Source of the DNA: a virus
Strand: one strand, 5' to 3'
Length of the DNA stretch: 34,438 bases
Virus record (IMG/VR): IMGVR_UViG_3300013133_000026
Span: 1-34,438 of that record
Below are positions 25,421 through 33,199 of this stretch, piece by piece; positions within the stretch are counted from its first letter, which is position 1, and the number at the start of each line of letters is the position of its first letter. The notes beneath the pieces are model-generated. The model made no database searches and was not told where the DNA came from. It worked only from the letters and a program-made list of their open reading frames with translations. The position numbers and the translations under genes were made by a program.

Positions 25421-25426
25421 AAAATC

Positions 25427-28165
25427 ATGACATTTTTTTACGATATCAACCGACGTCTAGCCGATTTAGATCAAATCAAACCCATACTCAATGAGAGTCA
25501 ACATGTGGATGAAAAATACATGGGGTTTGATAAAACTGTGGCTGCTATCAAAAAAGGCGGCAGTGCCGACGACCCTGAGGCTGTGGCTGCTGCCATTGGT
25601 CGTAAAAAATACGGTAAAGAACGTTTTCAAAAAGCTGCTGCTGCTGGCAAGAAATTAGGTGAACAGCAAGGTGTGGCGGAAGGCTCCTTGAATGAGTTCG
25701 CACAAGGTGGCGATGGTGATTATCTAAGGGCTTTGGCCAGTGCTTGGTATAATGACACATTCAACACTGGTAGCCTACAACAGGGCATTAAAAGTCAAGA
25801 AGATGTTGAGCGTGTGTTGGCACGTGGCATTGTATGTCCTGATGGCAAAACAAGAAAATACAACATTGACTACAATGGTGACTTTGATGGTGTTCAAATC
25901 TACAGCGATGACTATTACGAACATGGCGATGTAGACGGTAGTACCGATACACGAACCGGTCGACCGTTTGGACCATATGACCACATTGAATTCAAAGGTC
26001 AAGATTTAAATGAAGGTATAGCGGAAGGCTCTTTAGAAGAAGTCAGTTTAGATTTAGCCAAACGGGCCAGAGACAAGGCTGAGTATTTTGTTGACATGGA
26101 CTATGACGACATGCGGGATCGGCCCTACGGTTATAGTGAAAAACAAAGAAGCAAATTTCAGAGATACATTGACCGTAAAGAACCCCGAGCTAAGGGAGAT
26201 CGAGATTGGGATCCACCAAAGAAGAAAGGTGTGGCGGAGGGCACGGCTGTGCCTTGGCAAGTTGTTATAAATGCCTTAGCTAGTGGATATCCGGATTCAG
26301 ATCCTACAGACAGCCTGGCTCCCATAATGCGTAAATATGGTGTAGAGTTTGATGACTTAAATCTTTTAGCTAGAAGAAATGGCTACAATGATATCTATGC
26401 TGTGTTGGATGATTTTGGTCAAAAACAAGGTGTGGCGGAAGGCAAAGGTAAAAAACCTGACTACATCGATCTAGATGGTGATGGTAAATTAGAAAAAAGT
26501 GATTTTGCGAAACTTAGATCAAGAAGCAATGAAGAACAGCTAGATGAGAAAATGTATTTTGATCCAGCTACAGGACAAACCACCGACAGGACTTTCAAAC
26601 CTCCGGTTGGGGGGTTCAAACCCCCAATAGCACAGTCTGCTCCTGTTGATAATACTCAATTTAAAGCTGATGTAGATAGAGCTAAATCAGGGTTAACTAT
26701 GAAACCTGGTGATCCAACTGTTTATAGTAAAGAAAGAGGGTTAGGTCCTACCATAGCTGCTGATCGCCTTCAAAAAAGAGGAGTAGATATTCCTGGACTA
26801 GTGGGCAATAGAATAAATCCAGCAACATTAGATGCCGATTTTGGAATGTATGAAGATGATGTCGATGAAGGTAATGAATTCAGTGGTGAATTGGCAAAAG
26901 CAAAAGCATCAGGTGCTAAAGAGTTTGAAGTAGATGGCAAAACTTATCCAGTCAAGGAAGGTCGTAGTGAAAAGACCGCAAAAGGACTACGTCATCATGG
27001 CACATATGGTACTGATTATCAAGGCGACGATGACGAAGATACTGATAAAAAACAAAAACATGTCAAACATGATCGTGTTGGTAGACCCTCGGGGCCCAAA
27101 CACACCTATGATGAACCCTTTGGCACAGTCAAAGTTCCTGCATGGAAGGGACCAAAAACAGTGCATAAAATCGGTGACAATGAACCAGGCAAAGAAGCAC
27201 CACGTCGTGGTAGACCCAAGAAAGTTCGAGAACAACATGACGACATGATTGACATTGTTGATCGTGGTGAATATGATCGTGAAGGCGATATGGCGCATGA
27301 TCAACTTCGCACAATTGTAGACGCAGCCAAAGAATTACGCAGTATTTTAAAGGCCGATGAAAATTTACCCGAATGGGTTCAATCAAAAATTACCAAGGCC
27401 TTGGATTATATTGACACTGCACGTGATTACATGAAAAGTCAAAAAAGTGATCTTGCAGAACCCATCGCCGAAAAAGCAGTCAGTCAAGCACAACAACAAG
27501 CAGCCGCGATTGCTTTAAAAGCTCGACGTTCCGGAAAAAAACTTCAAGCCGGAACTGCATCAGCCGAAATGGCCAAAATGCCCAAGGCCGAATTGGAAAA
27601 GTTTGCCAGCACAGCACGTAAAGGATTGCCCAAACATAAAGACAAAGAAGTCAAAGAGACCACAACCAGTGGCAGTGTGGCAGTGGCAGATGCAGGTGAA
27701 ACTAAAAAATCCAAAGGCAAAGGCAATATGAGTTTTGGTCAAGGTATCTACGACAGTTGGAATAGAGAACTGGAACAAATGATCTCCGAAAGCATGAATA
27801 TCACAGTGTCACAAAACACCAGCGAGACAGGAGAATTAGAAAAATCCATTAGTATTAATGCCACCGGTGATGATGCTGATCGATTGGCCGAATTGCTGAA
27901 TCTTTCTGGTATGCACGACGACCACAGCGATCATAGTTGCCCAACGTGTAACCAAGAACCATATGGATGTGCAGAGATGGTTGATGAAAATAGTCCAGAC
28001 TGGCCAACCAATACCGAATACAATCAAGATGCATTACAGTATAGTGGCGGTTTAAATCGACCCAAAACCACCGGGCAAACCACAGTGCCGGTGATTGCCA
28101 GTCAATTAGATCGTCAAATGTCTGAAAACAACGAGCTTGATTATATTAAAAAAATGCTAGGATGA
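25427..28165 (+). CDS. Large modular protein with GVAEG repeats, putative virion internal protein
   Basis: The 912-residue, highly charged, mostly disordered protein has a candidate targeting leader (residues 1-23, ending I-L-N-E). A KTVAAIKKGG…AAAAGKK segment (36-76) is followed by four in-frame GVAEG/GIAEG repeats at residues 81, 196, 267 and 334. These separate unrelated modules, e.g. SAWYNDTFNTG…GPYDHIEF, and DYDDMRDRPYGYSEKQRSK. After the last is an EF-hand-like DLDGDGKLEKSDF. The C-terminal third has an Ala/Lys-rich helical part (675-755) and a conserved tail with MSFGQGIYDSWNRELEQMISESM, SCPTCNQEPYGC and YSGGLNRPKTTG. I know no function for it. Similar modular proteins occur in marine T4-like phages. 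Confidence 0.65.
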   Translation: MTFFYDINRRLADLDQIKPILNESQHVDEKYMGFDKTVAAIKKGGSADDPEAVAAAIGRKKYGKERFQKAAAAGKKLGEQQGVAEGSLNEFAQGGDGDYLRALASAWYNDTFNTGSLQQGIKSQEDVERVLARGIVCPDGKTRKYNIDYNGDFDGVQIYSDDYYEHGDVDGSTDTRTGRPFGPYDHIEFKGQDLNEGIAEGSLEEVSLDLAKRARDKAEYFVDMDYDDMRDRPYGYSEKQRSKFQRYIDRKEPRAKGDRDWDPPKKKGVAEGTAVPWQVVINALASGYPDSDPTDSLAPIMRKYGVEFDDLNLLARRNGYNDIYAVLDDFGQKQGVAEGKGKKPDYIDLDGDGKLEKSDFAKLRSRSNEEQLDEKMYFDPATGQTTDRTFKPPVGGFKPPIAQSAPVDNTQFKADVDRAKSGLTMKPGDPTVYSKERGLGPTIAADRLQKRGVDIPGLVGNRINPATLDADFGMYEDDVDEGNEFSGELAKAKASGAKEFEVDGKTYPVKEGRSEKTAKGLRHHGTYGTDYQGDDDEDTDKKQKHVKHDRVGRPSGPKHTYDEPFGTVKVPAWKGPKTVHKIGDNEPGKEAPRRGRPKKVREQHDDMIDIVDRGEYDREGDMAHDQLRTIVDAAKELRSILKADENLPEWVQSKITKALDYIDTARDYMKSQKSDLAEPIAEKAVSQAQQQAAAIALKARRSGKKLQAGTASAEMAKMPKAELEKFASTARKGLPKHKDKEVKETTTSGSVAVADAGETKKSKGKGNMSFGQGIYDSWNRELEQMISESMNITVSQNTSETGELEKSISINATGDDADRLAELLNLSGMHDDHSDHSCPTCNQEPYGCAEMVDENSPDWPTNTEYNQDALQYSGGLNRPKTTGQTTVPVIASQLDRQMSENNELDYIKKMLG
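25667..26443 (+). repeat. Four-copy in-frame 18-nt repeat (GVAEG units) bounding modules
   Basis: The unit caaggtgtggcggaaggc is exact at 25667-25684 and 26426-26443. Variants lie at 26012-26029 (GIAEG) and 26225-26242 (one synonymous change in the Glu codon). The start-to-start spacings are 345, 213 and 201 bases, all multiples of three. The intervening protein segments do not resemble one another, so the repeats bound cassettes rather than forming a tandem array. Confidence 0.9.
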
Positions 28166-28172
28166 AAAATCA

Positions 28173-28838
28173 ATGAAAACTCTCAGTAGTTATCTAATAG
28201 AAGCCGAACAATGGTATAATAATCCAGACATTGGAGACGATTTTGCCATCGAACTCGAGGATCTAACATTGATAGAAACATATGTTCTTGATCGCGATGA
28301 TCAGGGCAATATTCTATTAGATAGCACTGAAGAAATTTGGGCTATACTGGAGAGTTGGAATTTTCTCGAAGAAGATAATCCCGATGACGATGATGCAGAT
28401 ATAGATTACGATCAAGTTCGTCAACAACAAGATCGCGAGTCTGACAAAGAGTTTGATGATCGACAATTAGATGCCACAAAGCCCATTGATTATACTGCAC
28501 CTGAAAGACCTATATATACAGATCCAAAATTAAAACACCTACAACCCATCGATTCAAATTTGAAAGAAGCTGAATATCAAGGTCGAAAAGTGCCATTGGG
28601 CAAGCCCATGCGAGGTGATGTAAAAAAATTCAAAGTCTATGTTCGAGATCCCAAAAGTGGCAATGTCAAAAAAGTCAATTTTGGACACGGAGGCACTAGT
28701 GCTAAACGTGCCGGACAAAAAACCATGAAAATAAAAAAATCAAATCCTGCACGTAGACGTAGTTTTCGTGCAAGACACAATTGCGATAATCCTGGTCCGA
28801 GAACTAAAGCTCGTTATTGGAGTTGTAGGGCTTGGTAA
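28173..28838 (+). CDS. Putative internal head protein with basic, cysteine-containing C-terminal domain
   Basis: The 221-residue protein begins MKTLSSYLIEAEQ, with L-I-E at residues 8-10, the same placing as the T4 capsid-targeting motif. The first half is very acidic (LEEDNPDDDDADIDYDQ, about residues 69-85). The second half is strongly basic: GRKVPLGKPMRGDVKKFKVY, VRDPKSGNVKKVNFG, KIKKSNPARRRSFRARH, and it ends in NCDNPGPRTKARYWSCRAW. This basic domain is recognisable from many cyanophage and marine phage proteins and has no assigned activity known to me; the charge suggests nucleic-acid contact. The mixed acidic/basic layout would suit a protein packed with DNA in the head. Confidence 0.68.
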   Translation: MKTLSSYLIEAEQWYNNPDIGDDFAIELEDLTLIETYVLDRDDQGNILLDSTEEIWAILESWNFLEEDNPDDDDADIDYDQVRQQQDRESDKEFDDRQLDATKPIDYTAPERPIYTDPKLKHLQPIDSNLKEAEYQGRKVPLGKPMRGDVKKFKVYVRDPKSGNVKKVNFGHGGTSAKRAGQKTMKIKKSNPARRRSFRARHNCDNPGPRTKARYWSCRAW

Positions 28839-28845
28839 CAATATC

Positions 28846-29211
28846 ATGAGAGCACGAGAATTTATAACAGAAAGTCGCTATGATATCATAGATGGAAAAT
28901 TGCATCCTCATTATGATCAAGCTAATCCGGGTGCATTAACGGGTCATGACATCAATAAATTTTATGATCTTTATCGTGCAGGAGTATTAATGGGCGTTGA
29001 TCCCGCAGATATCGGCAAAATAGATTCTGTTAGTTGGATCAATGACAATGCTTATTTCGGTGCCTATACTCAAGTAGAAAAAGATAAAATCGTCAAAGCA
29101 TTGAATAAATTAAAATTAAAAGTCAAAACACTGATTGAACCCGGCAGTTTAGAAATGCCTGACACAAATAAATCCAGTCCAATAAAATCATTTAAGGGTT
29201 ATCCAAGATGA
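28846..29211 (+). CDS. Small putative internal head protein (MRAREFI…SFKGYPR family), copy 1
   Basis: Start ATG 28846 is chosen over the upstream in-frame ATG 28768, which would overlap the previous gene by 71 bases. The start gives MRAREFITES, the same first 7 residues as the gene at 30704. The 121-residue protein has I-T-E at residues 7-9 (prohead protease motif) and ends in SSPIKSFKGYPR, an ending also shared with the other copy. The middle (HDINKFYDLYRAGVLMGVDPADI, YTQVEKDKIVKALNKLK) is predicted helical and has no catalytic motif. The stop overlaps the next start (ATGA). Confidence 0.7.
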   Translation: MRAREFITESRYDIIDGKLHPHYDQANPGALTGHDINKFYDLYRAGVLMGVDPADIGKIDSVSWINDNAYFGAYTQVEKDKIVKALNKLKLKVKTLIEPGSLEMPDTNKSSPIKSFKGYPR

Positions 29212-30707
29212 AATTCAATGAATTTGATAAAATTATTTCTGAAGCCACCGGCGATTCTCGGTTTGATGCCATGATGACCAACATTGTCAAAGGTGCTGCT
29301 GCTAACAAAAACATTGAAACATTAAAATCATTACCTGACAAATCTACTCCGGAATCCATGTTGGGCAAATTTGGTATGGAACTAATCAGTCAATTAGAAA
29401 AATTATGTCAAGCTAGGTGTGGCCCAAATCGAACCATGCAAGACAAGCCTGACATTGAACCTCGATTGTCTGCAATGGCCGGTCGAGATGATGGCGGAGA
29501 ACAAGTTGCAAATATACTGATGAACTTGTATAAAATTTCTTCCACTGATATCAAAGAATTTGCTCGAGCTTTTAATCAACATGGCGATTGGCCATGGCAA
29601 TATTTTGCCACCGCTTGGACTCAAGGTGAATGGGCAGATTACAAAAGACAATGGACCGATGGATATCTTGGCAGTTTGGGCTCTAAATCAGTTCCTGAGG
29701 CCAAATTAACTGGAAAATATCGCCCTCGACAATCTGCACAAGAAAAATTTCGATCTGGAATGAAAGCGGCAGGATATGACATGGCTGCTGCTGGACAACG
29801 TTTGTCGGCATTTTTGAATCAACAAGCTCAAGAAAGACAAGAAATCGACCGTCGTTATGCCGAACTAGACAAAAAACATCAAGATCTTATAGGCAAAGGT
29901 CGACACAAATCAGATATAGCTGAACAATTTGGTCTAGAGTTTGACCAACATCTTAACGAAAATCTGCGCAACTGGTTTCAAGAAAAATGGGTTCGGTTTG
30001 GGCCCGACGGAAAAATTCGTGGCCAATGTGCTCGTGGTGATGACAGCGAAGGCAAACCAAAATGTCTACCACAAGCCAAGGCACATGCATTGGGTCAAAA
30101 AGGTCGTAAGTATGCAGCAAGCAAAAAGCGTAGAGAAGATCCCAATCCCGAACGTCGTGGTCCTGCTAAAAATGTAGCAACAAAAAAACCATCCAATGAG
30201 GCCTATGGCAGGAGATTTTCAGACAATAGGCGATATCACCAGGTCTATGGTGATCCGGGCGAAAATCCCAATCGTCAAAGAATTCGTTACGAAGTAGATC
30301 CCTATGGTGCTAAAACCTATTACAATGTTCCCAAAGATAAAGAAGATATTGCCAAACAATTACATATGAAACAAGATCAAGATGGTCGATGGTATCTACC
30401 ATCATTTGTAATTGGTAGTCCGCCGGATGACGATCTATCCCAACTTATCTACACAATAGAAACTTATTTTGGTCGAGGTGAAAGAGTAGAACCCAAATCC
30501 TGGTTTGAAGGTCTAGCACAAGAACAACAACAATGTCCGGAATGTGGAGGACCGGCATATTCAAATCGTATATTAGCAGAAAAAAAAGATGCGTGTTATC
30601 ACAAAGTTCGTAGTCGTTACAAAGTATGGCCCAGTGCTTATGCCAGTGGTGCATTAGTGCAATGTCGTAAAAAAGGTGCCAAAAACTGGGGTAAAAAATC
30701 TCAATGA
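29208..30707 (+). CDS. Large putative internal head protein with Cys-bearing basic domains
   Basis: The 499-residue protein starts MKFNEFDKIISEATG (I-S-E at 10-12). Residues about 20-170 are helical (LMNLYKISSTDIKEFARAFNQ). Residues 255-325 hold EKWVRFGPDGKIRGQCARGDD, KPKCLPQAKAHALGQKGRKYAASKKRR, a basic domain also met in other marine phage proteins. Near the C-terminus QQCPECGGPAYSN gives a CxxC, and ACYHKVRSRYKVWPSAYASGALVQCRKKGAKNWG is a motif I recognise as recurrent in cyanophage virion-type proteins, of unknown function. The overall charge is basic. It overlaps the genes on both sides by four bases. Confidence 0.7.
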   Translation: MKFNEFDKIISEATGDSRFDAMMTNIVKGAAANKNIETLKSLPDKSTPESMLGKFGMELISQLEKLCQARCGPNRTMQDKPDIEPRLSAMAGRDDGGEQVANILMNLYKISSTDIKEFARAFNQHGDWPWQYFATAWTQGEWADYKRQWTDGYLGSLGSKSVPEAKLTGKYRPRQSAQEKFRSGMKAAGYDMAAAGQRLSAFLNQQAQERQEIDRRYAELDKKHQDLIGKGRHKSDIAEQFGLEFDQHLNENLRNWFQEKWVRFGPDGKIRGQCARGDDSEGKPKCLPQAKAHALGQKGRKYAASKKRREDPNPERRGPAKNVATKKPSNEAYGRRFSDNRRYHQVYGDPGENPNRQRIRYEVDPYGAKTYYNVPKDKEDIAKQLHMKQDQDGRWYLPSFVIGSPPDDDLSQLIYTIETYFGRGERVEPKSWFEGLAQEQQQCPECGGPAYSNRILAEKKDACYHKVRSRYKVWPSAYASGALVQCRKKGAKNWGKKSQ

Positions 30708-31087
30708 GAGCACGAGAATTTATTTCCGAAAATCGAGCTATTTTGGCACCAGAATATGCTGATCCTATGAGATATACTTATACCATACCTGAATTAAAAA
30801 CCAGTGATCCTTATTCCACATATAGATTTAGTGTGGCATTGGCTCGGGCTCGAGCCGAACAAGATCCCCAGGCAAAGTTTGATCAAGATTGGACTACAGA
30901 AACTGCATTTAGTAATCAAGCTATTGTGTCGGGATTCGATGACAGAATTGAACAAGTCATTGACAAAGGTTTGACTATGATTGGTAAAGCAACTCAAAAA
31001 GAATTAATCAGCAGCCCAGAAAGTGTAGAACCTGACTTTGTTGGAACAGTTAGTCCAATCAAAAGTTTCAAAGGATATCCACGATAA
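30704..31087 (+). CDS. Small putative internal head protein (MRAREFI…SFKGYPR family), copy 2
   Basis: The 127-residue protein starts MRAREFISENR and ends VSPIKSFKGYPR. It shares both ends with the 28846 gene, while the middle (YTIPELKTSDPYSTYRFSVALARARAEQDPQ…) is unrelated except for a few helix residues. The first 20 bases of both genes are identical. I-S-E lies at residues 7-9. Paired ends with divergent centres suggest that the tips, not the core, are under common selection, for example targeting or processing. It starts within the previous stop (ATGA) and its TAA overlaps the next ATG. Confidence 0.7.
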   Translation: MRAREFISENRAILAPEYADPMRYTYTIPELKTSDPYSTYRFSVALARARAEQDPQAKFDQDWTTETAFSNQAIVSGFDDRIEQVIDKGLTMIGKATQKELISSPESVEPDFVGTVSPIKSFKGYPR

Positions 31088-31618
31088 TGACCACACCTAA
31101 TCCCACAGAAGTCGCTCCATGGTATTTGCGTAATATCAATCAAGCATTGGCATTAGATGAAGCCACAGGCAATGTCTATGTGCGCACTGGTTTCACTGGA
31201 AATATTGTGATCGAAGGCAATGTCAATATTCCAGGAAATATTGACGCACAGATCGTGCGTGTGAACGACGGCGATACTGTGGTGATCTCAGCACCGTTCT
31301 TGCCAGCCCCGCTCAAACCTGAATTAGCAGTGCGTGTGTTTGGTGTAGATACACCAGAAAAAAATCATCTGGCTAAATGCGAATCTGAACGACAACGAGG
31401 TCTAGCAGCCACTGATTTTACAAAAAAAAATGATAGCTGCAAGTCAACAGAGACAAGTTGTTCTTTATGGTTGGGATAAATTTGGAGGCAGAGTATTAGG
31501 TGACATCTTGTTAAATGACCAGAGTCTTCGAACAATGCTGATTTAAAACGGCTTTGCCAGAGAATACTACAACGAAGCCAAAATCTTCTGGGTTGATCCA
31601 AGACTTGTAAATAACTGA
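31087..31618 (+). pseudogene. Staphylococcal-nuclease-like (thermonuclease) gene with frameshift and nonsense change
   Basis: The first frame (31087-31479, 130 residues) has a short fibre-like lead-in ATGNVYVRTGFTGNIVIEGNV, then the SNase core VRVNDGDTVVIS … LAVRVFGVDTPEKNHLAKCE (active-site Arg and Asp-Thr-Pro-Glu). It then breaks at a run of 9 A (31422-31430). Shifting frame there by one base restores MIAASQQRQVVLYGWDKFGGRVLGDILLND, the rest of the SNase fold including the second catalytic Arg. That frame then meets TAA (31543-31545) where Gln is expected, followed by NGFAREYYNEAKIFWV. The restored frame ends at TGA 31616-31618, overlapping the gp17 ATG. An intact gene was coupled to gp17. 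Sequencing error could explain one lesion but not easily both. Confidence 0.75.
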
Positions 31619-33189
31619 TGAGTAAATTCAGCGAAGAAGTTCTTATTAAGGCACCATACAGGCGCCAGACCTGGGATGATAGTCAACTGGAAGAATTTCT
31701 TAACTGTGCAGATCCATCCAGCGGCCCTGATTATTTTTTAAAAAACTTTTTCTATATACAACATCCCACACGTGGAAAATTAAAATATCAGCCCTTTGAC
31801 TATCAAAACAAACTGATTGACACTTATCACCGATATCGTTTCAGTATCAGCATGCTGCCAAGACAAACTGGCAAAACCACCAATGCTGCTGGTTATCTAT
31901 TGTGGTATGCTATGTTTGTTCCAGATTCCACGATATTAGTGGCAGCACACAAGTATGTGGGCAGTCAGGAAATCATGCAGAGAATTCGTTATGCCTACGA
32001 ATTGTGCCCGGATCATATTCGTGCCGGAGTGACTAGCTACAACAAAGGCAGTATAGATTTTGAAAACGGCAGTAGAATTATCAGTACCACAACCACTGAA
32101 ACCACTGGCCGAGGCATGAGTATTTCTCTGCTTTACGCAGACGAATTCGCGTATGTGCGTCCCACTATCGCTCGGGAATTTTGGACCAGTATTAGTCCTA
32201 CTTTGGCCACCGGTGGCAAAGCCATTATTACCAGCACTCCCAACAGTGACGAAGATCAATTTGCATTTTTGTGGAAAGGTGCCAACAAATGTCTTGATGA
32301 ATACGGTAATACTACAGAGTTGGGTATCAACGGTTTTCGCGCATTTAGAAGTTATTGGTGGGAACACCCAGATCGAGATCAGGCCTGGGCAGATCAACAA
32401 CGTGAGGCACTCGGGGTTGATCGTTTCAAGAGAGAGATGGATTGCGAATTCATCATCGATGCCGAAACGTTAATAGCACCTGCTAAATTATTGGATCTAG
32501 AACCCTCTGAACATGTCTATAAAACAGGACAAGTCCGTTGGTTTAACCGACCACAAAAAGATAAAATATATGTAGTAGGTCTAGATCCCAGTCTAGGCAC
32601 AGGTGGAGATCCGGCTGCTATACAAATTTTTGAGGCTGGTAATACACAACAAATAGGTGAATGGACCCACAATCGCACTACCATTCCTGAACAAGTTCGA
32701 ATTCTCAAAGACATTGTCAATCATATCTACGAAGTCACACAAGATGAAAATCAAGTGTATTATACCATAGAAAATAATACCATTGGCGAAGCTGCACTGA
32801 TCAGTATCAACGAATTAGGCGAAGAAAATATCAAGGGATATTTTTTGTCCGACACCTCGGTGCTGACCAATGGTAGAAGATTTAGAAAAGGCTATAATAC
32901 CACAGCAAAAACCAAATTAACTGCTTGTAGCAAATTAAAAAATCTCATCGAAAGCGGTAAAATGAAGATACACAGTCGAGCTTTGATCAGTGAGTTAAAA
33001 ACTTTTGTATCATCGGGCTTGAGCTATGCAGCTAAAATTGGCGAACGAGATGATTTGGTAATGGCCACTATTTTAGTGGTAAGAATGTTACAGACTTTGC
33101 AAACTTATTATTCCGATGTTGATCGCCATCTCAGAGATCACGATGACGTGGTGTTAGAACCCATGCCGTTTATTGCCATGATTAGATAA
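31618..33189 (+). CDS. 17: Terminase large subunit gp17 (packaging ATPase/nuclease)
   Basis: The 523-residue protein has the T4 gp17 signatures. Walker A is PRQTGKTT (81-88; T4 has SRQLGKTT). Walker B is LLYADEFA (171-178), and ITSTPNS (204-210) is the coupling motif. The RNase H-like nuclease domain starts GLDPSLGTGGD with D323, then E385 in YTIENN and D478/D479 in GERDDLVMA. It pumps DNA into the prohead and cuts it. T4 gp17 is 610 residues; the shorter length is mostly N-terminal. It begins in the end of the broken SNase-like gene and is followed by a near-late box overlapping its stop (GATAAATA 33185-33192). Confidence 0.96.
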   Translation: MSKFSEEVLIKAPYRRQTWDDSQLEEFLNCADPSSGPDYFLKNFFYIQHPTRGKLKYQPFDYQNKLIDTYHRYRFSISMLPRQTGKTTNAAGYLLWYAMFVPDSTILVAAHKYVGSQEIMQRIRYAYELCPDHIRAGVTSYNKGSIDFENGSRIISTTTTETTGRGMSISLLYADEFAYVRPTIAREFWTSISPTLATGGKAIITSTPNSDEDQFAFLWKGANKCLDEYGNTTELGINGFRAFRSYWWEHPDRDQAWADQQREALGVDRFKREMDCEFIIDAETLIAPAKLLDLEPSEHVYKTGQVRWFNRPQKDKIYVVGLDPSLGTGGDPAAIQIFEAGNTQQIGEWTHNRTTIPEQVRILKDIVNHIYEVTQDENQVYYTIENNTIGEAALISINELGEENIKGYFLSDTSVLTNGRRFRKGYNTTAKTKLTACSKLKNLIESGKMKIHSRALISELKTFVSSGLSYAAKIGERDDLVMATILVVRMLQTLQTYYSDVDRHLRDHDDVVLEPMPFIAMIR

Positions 33190-33199
33190 ATATATTACT

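Noticed and set aside
25667-26443. CRISPR-like array (short repeats separated by unique spacers)
   Set aside because: Spacers are 183-327 bases and of unequal size, all in frame within one coding sequence, with no cas genes.
26605-26632. A ttggggg/cccccaa stem with a gttcaaa loop that looks like a tRNA T-arm
   Set aside because: It lies within the coding frame of the 912-residue protein (PPVGGFKPPI), no acceptor, D or anticodon arm is found around it, and ttcaaacc is simply repeated there in an F-K-P-P duplication.
28768-28845. Longer 147-residue version of the first MRAREFI protein
   Set aside because: The added 26 residues overlap the coding end of the previous gene and hide the MRAREFI leader shared with the paralogue.
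31936-32400. 154-residue minus-strand frame opposite gp17
   Set aside because: It is fully antisense to the conserved ATPase domain of gp17 and shows no start signal; a shadow frame.
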